A DNA stretch of 27,632 bases. Origin: Mucidula mucida (Eukaryota; Basidiomycota; Agaricomycetes; Agaricales; Physalacriaceae). Under the pieces are notes generated by a model, which searched no databases, had not been told where the DNA came from, and saw only the letters and a program-made list of their open reading frames with translations. The translations under genes and the position numbers were made by a program. The stretch lies in NCBI GenBank assembly GCA_015501055.1, contig JADNYV010000451.1, positions 1 to 27,632 of the forward strand, in the 5' to 3' direction. Positions 19,429 to 27,632 of this stretch are shown here, piece after piece; the first letter of the stretch is position 1, and every line of letters starts with the position of its first letter.

Positions 19429-22400
19429 ATGGTGCCCATAATCTACCTCGCTATCTGTCTGCTGCCCTTTGCTGTCGCCTTTGCGGAAATTATCACTGCT
19501 CGTAGGCAGGATTTGGCCCGTCCCAGCCAGTACAATGCCTACGGAACGCCACCCCCAACACAGGACATGCCAGAGAGCGACGCCGAGCTCCTCGACATCG
19601 TCCTGGTCGCCTCCGTAGACGGGAAATTCCACGCCATGAATCGAACTTCTGGGCAGACGCTATGGTCCATGTCCTCCTTCTCCTCCCCGAAAGGCACACC
19701 TGTGCCCTCCACCCTTGCACCCCTCGTGCGCACCATCCATAACGATTACGATCCCGACCTCGTCGACGACGACAACAACCAGGAGACCTATATCATTGAA
19801 CCCCAGTCAGGAGACATATATGTGATGCCCACGCCAGATAGTCCGCTGCAGCGCTTCCCCTTCTCCATGGCCGAGCTTGTCGACATGTCCCCCTTCAGCT
19901 TTGCCGACTCTGAAGACCGTCGCGTATTTGTCGGCAGGAAGGAGACTTCCTTGCTTTTGGTGGAATTAGAGACAGGGCGGATAAAGGCCACTTTGAACTC
20001 TGAATGCCCGTGGGACCCGTTCGGGGACCTTCAGGACGACGACGAAGAGGTGGATCTTGACGAGCTCGACGGTAGCAAGCCGCAGGTCTCCCCGCCCACT
20101 GAAGTCTTTATCGGCCGCACCGGTATGTTCGATTCATTTATTTCGGCGCTTTCTGTGCTGAAATTGTTCGCAGATTACCACATCTCCATACATTCTCGCC
20201 CACTCAAAAACTCCGGATTGCCTCCACCGCCCGTCCAAAACCTGTCGTTTTCGACATATGGTCCGAACAATCAGGACAATGTATTACAGGCGGCCTACAG
20301 ACGCCCAAGAGACGATGCCTATATCCAGGGTCTCCCGAACGGGAACATCATTTCCTTCAAGGCCACCGGATCAGATTCGCAAGCATCAACACCACCTCTA
20401 TGGATACAAAGATTTACTAGTCCGATGTTAGTCAACTCCGCTGTCTATATTCTGGTGCTGAAATATACCGCAGAGTTGCCGTTTTTGACGTCTTACAAAA
20501 GCCTTCGTCTCATGCTCATGGCTTTGCGCATACCTTTGTCCTCCTTCAACCGCGTCCAGGTCTCCAAGAATTACTTCCCTCGCTATCTTTGGCTACTGCG
20601 GGTGTCAATCTTCCCAATCATCAATCTGCATACGTCGGAATGGTGGAGGAGACCGGCAGCCTTTTCGCGATGAGCCCTCTTCGGTACCCTCTTGTCGCCT
20701 TTGGCGGAACGTACGCGCCTCCCAAGCGCTACATAGAATCCCCACCCCTGCCTACTGCGGTCGACGAGATCACGCGTGCCAGGAAAGAGATGGAACGCGA
20801 AAGCGAACGCCAGAGATTGTACAGCAAAGACGGCTGCGAGACGGAGAACGGCGAAGTTGTCACTGACCGACGATGTTTGATTGGCATTCGACCCTTGGTG
20901 GGCGGTGATGGAGAGGGTGCGGAGAGTCGCTTAAAGAGGCTCCTCAATGGATCGCCATCTTCACCGTATCCGCAGCTGCCCGCTGGCGAGGACGACAACG
21001 ACACGAGGAGCAGCGGCGTCAGTAAAGGCAAAGATGACAACATTCGTCGACCTGACGACCCGATGCGGCCCTCGAGAGGATGGTTGTGGGATGCGGTGAT
21101 AATCACCGTTCTCGGTGCTTTCACGGTATGGTTTGGGCTATCGATGATCAAAGGACATGGCCCTCCTGCAACAGCGAAATCTGTCGCAGTCCATGAACCG
21201 TTACAGTTCAAGACGGAGCGCACGCAGCTCGATGAACCCATTGCTGCACAGCGTATTCCTTCGCCACCACGTGCTCCTATCGACGTCGAGTCGCCTGAAA
21301 ACAAACCGGTGGTAGTTCCAGAGCCAGCTCAGGCTGCAGAGGAGAGTGATAGGGAAGCCGAGCCTGATGCTACAGCCACACCGACCAAGAAGAAGCCTGC
21401 TCGCCGTGGCGGAAGAGGCGGGAAGAAGAAGAAGGCTGGCAATGGCAATGCCGCACCACCGGAGACAGACGATGAGAGGAAAGGAGATTCCGTGATTATC
21501 GAAGCACCTGCGCCTTCTCCAGCACCTATGGTGACCCTGACACCGTCGACATTGATTGTGGAATCGAAACCTGTTGTTACGACGCCTTCATTGGTTGTTT
21601 CGGAAACAATATTAGGTTCGTTGTGGTCTGCCCATTATCTACTTGTGCTCAGCTTCGTTCAGGTTTCGGATCTCATGGCACTGTAGTCTTCCAAGGATCA
21701 TTACAAGGTCGATCTGTTGCTGTCAAGCGACTGCTTCAAGACTTTGTCACCCTTGCTGCTCGCGAAGTGAGCATTCTGCAGGAAAGTGACGACCATCCCA
21801 ACGTCATTCGGTATTACTACCAAGAGGCGCATTCCAATTTCCTTTACATCGCTCTCGAACTCTGCCCAGCCTCTCTTGCGGACATAATCGAGTCGCCTGA
21901 TAAGGAGCAATGGCGCGACGTTGCGTTAGCTTTCGATCCCAAGAAGGCTTTGCGACAGATAACCAGTGGGCTTCGCCATCTCCATGCGCTGAAGCTTGTT
22001 CATCGTGACATCAAGCCGCAAAATATCCTTGTCTCCGATAAGGGCAAGATGCTGATATCGGACTTTGGGCTGTGCAAGAAGCTGGATGTTGACCAGACGA
22101 GTTTCTTGCCGACGGCGCATGGGGCGATGGCTGCAGGGACAGTGGGTTGGCGCGCGCCGGAGATCTTGCGTGGCGAGGTGAAGCTTGATGAGATTTCGGA
22201 CGACAACTCTCTGGGTTCATCCAAGGGGAGCACGGGTACGGTTACTGGGTCGCCGACCGGTTCGGCGTCGCCAACGCGTCTGACCAAGTCGGTGGACATC
22301 TTTGCGATGGGGTGTTTGTTCTATTATGTGCTTTCGAACGGCAGTCATCCGTTTGGTGATCGATATTCGAGGGAGATGAATATTCTGAAAAACGAGAAGA

Positions 22401-23046
22401 GTTTGGAGGCGCTGGAGAGGTTTGGAGAAGAGGGATCTGAGGCGGCGCATTTGATAGAGCGTATGCTTAATCCAGAGGCGTACTCCAGGTTGGTTTTTCA
22501 TGTTTGCTCTGTCGTCGGTGGATGCTCATGTGTCTTCACAGACCGGACACGACAACGTGTTTAGTGCATCCGTTCTTCTGGGATCCTGGCCGACGGTTAA
22601 ACTTCCTGCAAGACGCTTCAGACCGCTTCGAGGTCATGTGTCGGGATCCTCGGGATCTCGACCTTGTAGCTTTAGAAAAAGACGCTGCTAGCGTCGTGGG
22701 AAACGACTGGCAATCGCGGCTGGACAAAATATTCCTTGAGAACTTGGGCAAGTTCAGGAAGTACGATGGCAAGTCGGTGCAGGATCTGTTGCGGGCTCTC
22801 CGGAATAAGGTGTGTTTTCCCCGTTTTGTCTCTTTTTGCGATGCTTATGGTTTTCGCGCCTAGAAACATCATTACCAGGACCTGCCGGACAATGTGAAGC
22901 GACATCTCGGTTCGATGCCCGATGGATATCTGTCCTACTTTACGAGGCGATTTCCGCGTCTAGTTTTACACGTACACCGTGTGGTAGGCGAGACGAGTTT
23001 ACGGACAGAGTCGATGTTTAGGACATACTATGAGCTCGCTGATTGA
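19429..23046 (+). CDS. IRE1: IRE1, ER-stress sensor kinase/endoribonuclease
   Basis: Six exons (19429-20122, 20174-20426, 20474-21615, 21663-22488, 22542-22809, 22864-23046) encode 1121 residues, matching fungal Ire1 in size. Residues 1-20 are a signal peptide. The luminal sensor follows, with beta-propeller-like repeats (VASVDGKFHAMNRTSGQTLW) and SAYVGMVEETGSLFAM before a membrane span at about 517-541 (WLWDAVIITVLGAFTVWFGL). A Lys/Gly-rich cytosolic linker leads to the kinase: FGSHGTVV, Lys718 in VAVKRL, HRDIKPQN (810-817), DFG (830) and APE. A Ser/Thr/Gly-rich insert sits between APE and SVDIFAMG. The KEN ribonuclease domain ends the protein; the catalytic segment RNK-KHHY (about 1059-1065) is intact, as is YFTRRFPRLVLHVHR. 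Known role: it senses unfolded proteins in the ER, oligomerises and cleaves HAC1-type mRNA for cytosolic splicing. A decayed partial copy lies 0.4 kb downstream. Confidence 0.95.
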
Positions 23047-23483
23047 TTGTGTGTGTGCTTTTTTTGCTTTCGTGTTTTTTATGGCTGGCATGGATCACAT
23101 ATATTACATATAACCGCAATACTTATTCATCCCCTGTATACTCGTGTAACTTTTAACTGTGTTTTATTCGTTGAGGTGTCTGGGGGAGGAATGGAAGCGC
23201 GCGCGGTGAAGGTGGTAAGCATCTTTGATTTTTTTTCTTTAGGACTACCATGATCGTCTTGATGCAGTTGTCGCTCAGGAAGTGAATTGGTCGTCTGTCA
23301 TCTTGCTGGCCCCCTTGATGTTACAGATCTTGGAATGTTTGTCGCTGTCATTAACTAGATAAAATGCGCTGCTCTAGCCCTTTCTCTACTATGAGGTACG
23401 TTCGTTTAACTGATCATGACTAACACGCTTAAGCTTGAGATAGATGGCTTCACACCTCATGTCGCTAGGCCCTAGGGTGGCTG
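23047..23483. other. Spacer between IRE1 and its pseudogene
   Basis: Three-prime flank of IRE1 with T-rich tracts (for example 23059-23068, 23229-23237). A 68-codon frame (23047-23253) is unremarkable. I see no clear remnant of the IRE1 luminal or membrane segments here, so the duplication appears to start near the end of exon 3. Confidence 0.5.
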
Positions 23484-24772
23484 GGAAGCGGATACCAATG
23501 ACGAGGAGGAGTTTGTAATTCTTGCAGCGAGCTCCTTGACGGAGTCCGCGTCTGGTCCTGTGACGCCCTTGGTTATTGCAGACTCAATCTTAGGTCTAAT
23601 GGCTATCTCTACCATGGGTGGCGTTCCGGTGGGATTGAACCTTTTCGCCAGGTTCCGGATCTCATGTAATTCAAGGGATCACTCTGTCGCGGCTTCGAGA
23701 CTTGGTTGCACTCGCTCCTCGAGAGCTGAGCGTTGTTCAGGAAAATCGAGTCGCCCAAACAAGATCAATAGCGCGATGTCGCTAGTAACGGTTTTTCAAT
23801 ACAACAAGGCCCTGCGAGCGACCACGAGCGGGCTACGACATCTTCATGCGCTGAACATCGTTCATCGGAATATCAGGCCACAGATATCTTGATTTCGAAC
23901 AAGGGCGAGATGCTCATATCGGATTACAGTGTATATGACAAGTCGTCTGGTGGTCAGAGGGAGGTCTTGGGTTAGCGCGCACCGGAATTTGTGCGTGACG
24001 AGGTGAAGCTTGACGAGATGGCAGCCGACATCTTCGCCCTTGGGCGTTTATTCTACTACGTGTTGTCCAATGGAGGACATCCATATGGGTCGGACACGCG
24101 TCTCGAGGAACGAAAAGAGCCTACAGGCGTTGGATGCACTCGCTGGTGCGGAGCGGCATGAATCAGCGGTTCTCATAGAGCAGATGCTCCGAGCTGAACC
24201 CCTTTCCAGGTACGTTATCTCGTTTCCTCTAGGTTCACACCCAATGTTAATGGTGCCTCCCTAATAGACCGGATACGACGGTGCATCCGTTCTTCTGGGA
24301 GCGGCTGAACTTCAAAACGGTTCGAAGCGTCCGTTTTGAAGTTATGTATCGTGGTCCTCGGGATCCAATCCTTGAAATATTGGAACGAATTTGAAGCGCC
24401 TGGGGTGTGGTGGGCGATGATTGGCGTGCGCGGCTGGGCGGGGTTCAACGAGAACTTGGGCGTGTTCAGAAAGTACGACGCCAAGTCCGTGAAGGATCTA
24501 TTACGGGCACTGAGGATCAAGGTACGTACTGTCCTATCTCTGTGCTGCATGGCGCATTCTTATATTGGGTTCGTTCTCAGAAACACCATTATCAGGACCT
24601 ACCGGAGAACGTGAAACGACATCTTGGGTCCTTGCCAGAGGGTATCTGGCTTAATTTTACAGACCGTTACCCACGTTTGATCCTGCACGTACATCGAGTG
24701 GTCGGCGAAGGGGATTTGCGGACAAAGTCCATGTTTAGGACGTACTATGAGCTCACTTCAGCCTATAATTGA
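23484..24772 (+). pseudogene. Partial tandem copy of IRE1 (kinase + RNase), decayed
   Basis: The similarity begins in the linker before the kinase (TPLVIADSILG against TPSLVVSETILG) and runs to a stop at about 24772. Exon 3-4, 4-5 and 5-6 intron positions are all kept (about 23593-23650, 24210-24268 and 24522-24581). This means the copy arose from DNA, not from cDNA. Most of the kinase N-lobe, including the ATP-binding Lys, is missing. HRD has become HRN, DFG has become DYS, the Trp before APE is a TAG, and the Ser/Thr-rich insert is deleted. Several frameshifts and stops follow. The last exon is strikingly well preserved: KHHYQDLPENVKRHLGSLPE through LRTKSMFRTYYELTSAYN. Overall it is a pseudogene. 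No kinase activity is possible from this sequence. Confidence 0.9.
24308..24343. repeat. Perfect 13-bp inverted repeat inside the IRE1 pseudogene
   Basis: AACTTCAAAACGG and CCGTTTTGAAGTT flank a 10-nt spacer. The corresponding stretch of the functional IRE1 gene does not form this hairpin, so it arose after duplication. Confidence 0.85.
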
Positions 24773-25424
24773 AGTTTCGCTTCGCCCATGCTAAATTTGG
24801 TCGGCCAAGCCAGTACACAAGGGCACCAACATATTCCAAGCCACGCGCGCTCGAGCTCGTTCACGAATGTTCATGTGGCCCTCGCTGTCCACCTGTGATA
24901 TACTCAAGCTGTGGAGTATCTGCGTTACCGAACCGTTGAAGGAAGGCATTCTATTAGCCCCGATGATCGCGGAAGCAAAGCATTTCTTTGCTTTAGGACC
25001 GTCATCTCCGCTAGTCCCTGCTGTTGACGCTTTGAAGGCCGTCACGTTCAAGCCCCTCTCTGCTCTCTACGCGTCAATGGATTTCTTGGTCTGTTTACCC
25101 GGAGAAACTTTCCCATGAAAGTATCGGTTACTTACCAGTGTTTGTGTTCCGAGGCTCATGCGAAAGATTTGCCGTACACACCAGAGAAGTGGTCGGCGAT
25201 GTCATCTGATAGGTCGGCCGCTTAAATCTTCTCATAAACTCCCCAGGGTGGGCCTGTCGCAATCGGACGTCGTTCTAGCCCCAGGCCCCTTTGCGTGCTA
25301 CTACTCTTATGAAGTAGGTCTTTCATAACCGTTGTCGTGGTCAATTATGAACGATAATTCGACGCTAGACATCGATGTCTTCACGCGTTCTGTCTGGGGA
25401 CCCTTGGATGGCTTTCTCTATCGA
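24773..25424. other. Intergenic stretch with opposing open frames
   Basis: An 86-codon minus-strand frame (24791-25051) and an 83-codon plus-strand frame (24867-25118) overlap. Neither is recognised nor has convincing partner exons. The right part should contain the 5' end of the membrane-protein gene that follows. Confidence 0.4.
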
Positions 25425-26668
25425 GCGCGGCCAGGGAGGTCAATTTAACGATAGACGACGCAGACTCGTCCGTGCTTTATGATCCAACAAATGCTTGGCT
25501 TTCGTGCACGGCTTGCGCTGGTGGTACCGCCTTTAAGGGCACTTACCATAGCGCGTCGTTCTCTCCCGGTGATGATGATGATGATGACGGTGGTGGTGGC
25601 GGGAGAGGAAGAGGGAAAGGCGGGCCTGGTAAGGGTCGGAAGCGGCGAAGTTTTAAACGTCGAGCGAAAGACTCTGACTCTGACTCTGACGACGACGACG
25701 ACATGCCTATAGAGGAGCCTACGATCCAATTGAGCTTCAACGGTACGTATTTCTGATAATATTCACACCGCTGACTATATCCCGCGACAGGTACTGGAGT
25801 ACACATCTTTGGATTCAACGGCGACGTGCTTGGGGGGGCGGCGTCCACCACAGTGAATCTATCCTTCATTCTGGACGCGGAGAGACAAGACAGGAACCAG
25901 TTTACTCGCGATCTGTCGCAGCAAGCCCCGAGCTCAAACTTTGCGGTTTTCTCTCGGGTAAACCTGCCACTGTCTCTGCATACATTGACGATCAAACTCG
26001 GGGTGAACTCTGCGTTTCTATTCGACTATGCGGTATACACGCAGAGTGCTCTAGATGGCATCCAGAGCTCCACCTCGGCGAGTGCAATCCCACAGCGTTC
26101 AATCTCACATAAATCCACCTCTGCCACGTCTTCACCCACGTCCTCCCCACATAGCTGCGGAGCGATATCCTCGCACGGTCCATGTTTGTCGTCCGCTCCT
26201 CCCAGTTCCAAGAAGATTGCGACGTTCGCGGGAGCTGTGGGAGGCAGTGTAGGTGTTCTCGGTATTCTCGCCCTTGGCATCTTCATCAGCATATGCACAA
26301 GAAGACGTCGGGCCGCGCGACGCGAAAGAGCAGAAGCAGAAGCAGAGCCTAGAAGAATGATTGGGCCAGCTCCATTTGTTCCTCGCTACTTCCCCGGAAC
26401 GGTCGTCCCGACCTCGCCGCCTCCCTATACGCCTTCCTCCCCTTCCAGCTCCAACATAGCTCATGCATCCGGATCACATCTAACTTACGCGGACGTGCCT
26501 CCTTCCACTCCACCGCCGAGTCCAACACACGAGCTATTTTTGCCTCCACCGCCTTTCGCAGAGGCAGTAGCCGATCGGAATGTCCGTGTACCTAATTCTG
26601 ACGCTGCTCTCACCACTTCGTTGGTGATATTACCGCCACTGCTTCCTTCGAGAGACATAGAGATATGA
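25425..26668 (+). CDS. Single-pass membrane protein with extracellular beta-type domain
   Basis: Coding sequence is clear from about 25425 to 25742 and from 25791 to 26668, with an intron at 25743-25790. The 5' end is uncertain. The frame upstream reads AFCLGTLGWLSLSSAAREVN, which looks like a signal peptide, but has no in-frame ATG; an ATG at about 25376 is one base out of frame. The mature part begins LTIDDADSSVLYDPTNAWL, then CTACAGGTAFKGTYHSASFS, a pattern common in secreted-domain/membrane proteins of Agaricomycetes. It is followed by an Asp/Gly/Lys-Arg-rich insert and the strand pairs IQLSFNGTGVHIFGF. A Ser/Thr-rich stalk leads to a membrane span (FAGAVGGSVGVLGILALGIF), a basic stop-transfer RRRRAARRERAEAEAE and a Pro-rich tail with PPPYTPSS and PSTPPPSPTH. 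The function is unknown; a cell-surface sensor or wall-binding role would be inference. Confidence 0.75.
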
Positions 26669-27065
26669 ACTGGAGTAGCTACTTGTACGTTGATTAATCT
26701 GTTATCGATTTATAAGGCAATGATGACTTGATATTCAGTGAGGGTGATGAGTACTACCAACGGTCAGAATTCGTAACCACTGCTGAGGGGTGACATTATT
26801 GTACTGTGTACGACGTATACATATGCCAGAAGCTTTCCCTATTCTTCAGTACTTACGGCTTTGAACAATAGACACCGCGGGACAGCAGCGCCTCCCGCTA
26901 CGCCACATCACGTGTCATCGAAACTATTGCTCAAAACGACGGGTTTCCGGGAAAAACATTTAAAATAGTATGATGTATCATGATAGGTGGCGCCAATGCA
27001 AGCACAACTGTCGTGGTCGCCATCCGAATCCTAAAAAAGCTAAGTCAAGGGGAGCCACACGTCAG
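26669..27065. other. Intergenic stretch, no supported gene
   Basis: Three-prime flank of the membrane-protein gene and the downstream side of the tRNA-Gly gene. No convincing open frame, repeat or RNA gene was found. Confidence 0.5.
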
Positions 27066-27145
27066 TACACCGAAGGGGAGTCGAACCCCTGCCGCTTGCT
27101 GATATTAATGGAAGGCAAGCATGATAACCGCTTCACCATCGGTGT
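27066..27145 (-). tRNA. tRNA-Gly(UCC) with an 8-nt intron
   Basis: On the minus strand the acceptor stem ACACCGA/TCGGTGT is a perfect 7 bp with discriminator A. The D-arm contains GGTGAAGCGGTTATCAT, which matches eukaryotic tRNA-Gly(UCC). The anticodon stem CTTGC/GCAAG is perfect. The loop reads C-T-TCC-A, then TTAATATC, then A, so anticodon UCC carries an 8-nt intron at the canonical site after base 37. The T-arm AGGGG/CCCCT encloses the normal loop TTCGACT. Removing the intron leaves 72 nt. All invariant bases that I can check are present, so it should be functional. Confidence 0.9.
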
Positions 27146-27632
27146 TCAACGTTAAGTCCCAGGTAATCATTCCTATGATTGGTTCGGAGAGAATAAGTAC
27201 GCTGGACCCTGGTCTGTATACCGCGGCTGTGACAACGGTTAGCTTTGTATGACGGTTTCCGGGTTGGGCCCTAAAGATGAAGATTTGTACCCTAAATGCG
27301 CCACAGCTATACATATGATCATTACATCCTGACCCGTTGACTACGTTGCCGTTACGAACATGGAAGTATCCAGTGAAGTGAATGATGTAAAGGTTAGTAA
27401 CACTAGAGTCCTCTGTTACTCTGTTACTCATTCCATCCTGGGGAGTAGAAGTTGCGACTTCATAAGCAGTTACAGTAGATGCTGAATATTTGAACACATG
27501 CTTCAACCTCGAGCTCCGAAAATGGACGTTGTTGAGAAGTGGGTAAGTGTAACAACTACATTAACTGCGCCACTCGCCTTAGAGTACTTGTGTGTGCTGT
27601 TCCCTCCCTTCTCCTTTCCTGCCAAAGTAGGG
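27146..27632. other. Right edge, no supported gene
   Basis: A 133-codon minus-strand frame (27105-27506) covers most of this stretch but runs through the tRNA-Gly gene and shows no recognisable domain, so I do not call it. The DNA next to 27146 is the 5' flank of the tRNA gene. Confidence 0.45.

Noticed and set aside
20729..21304. 191-codon minus-strand frame inside IRE1
   Set aside because: Antisense shadow of IRE1 exon 3, which carries the membrane span and linker.
25571..25590. (GAT)n/(GAC)n runs as a CRISPR-like or regulatory repeat
   Set aside because: Simple trinucleotide repeats inside a coding frame, encoding Asp runs.
27105..27506. 133-codon minus-strand open frame at the right edge
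   Set aside because: It reads straight through the tRNA-Gly gene at 27066-27145, has no recognisable motif and no splice-linked extension.

Overview
The window looks like nuclear DNA of a filamentous basidiomycete, probably Agaricomycetes. The recognisable genes are split by many short introns (about 44-59 nt) with GT..AG ends and CTRAY-like branch sites. The gene families also fit: IRE1, a DUF6589-type repeat protein, a Ty1/copia gag relic, kinase-like proteins of basidiomycete type, and a single-pass membrane protein of the extracellular beta-domain type.

Layout. 1-3300 is gene-poor, with one apparently broken reading frame (1518-2077). 3314-7650 holds two convergent genes whose stop codons are 13 nt apart. 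They appear to be paralogues: the plus-strand copy is a degenerate pseudokinase, and the minus-strand copy keeps the HRD and glycine-loop motifs. 8980-10084 (minus) carries a fragment of an ML-domain (NPC2-like) lipid-binding gene and a Gln/Pro/His-rich basic protein. 11094-13907 is a composite region: the N-terminal half of a RecQ-like helicase (+) runs directly into the truncated C-terminus of a DUF6589-type protein (-).

14209-15204 encodes a peroxisomal (SKL-ending) enoyl-CoA hydratase/isomerase, followed by a tRNA-Tyr-like locus with a non-canonical C33. 16591-17825 encodes a BEM46/ABHD13-like serine hydrolase in eight exons. 18193-18540 is a copia gag relic. 19429-23046 is a complete six-exon IRE1 gene, the ER unfolded-protein sensor (kinase plus endoribonuclease). 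It is followed in the same orientation by a decayed partial copy (about 23484-24772). 25425-26668 encodes a single-pass membrane protein with a proline-rich cytoplasmic tail. A tRNA-Gly(UCC) with an 8-nt intron lies on the minus strand near the right end.

There is no operon logic here. The joint theme is gene duplication followed by decay (IRE1 copy, kinase pair, ML fragment) next to mobile-element debris. I do not see a wholly new system. The strongest candidates for a second look are the IRE1 tandem pseudogene, the convergent kinase/pseudokinase pair and the helicase/DUF6589 junction. All exon boundaries were inferred by eye from splice signals and family similarity; none is backed by transcripts.
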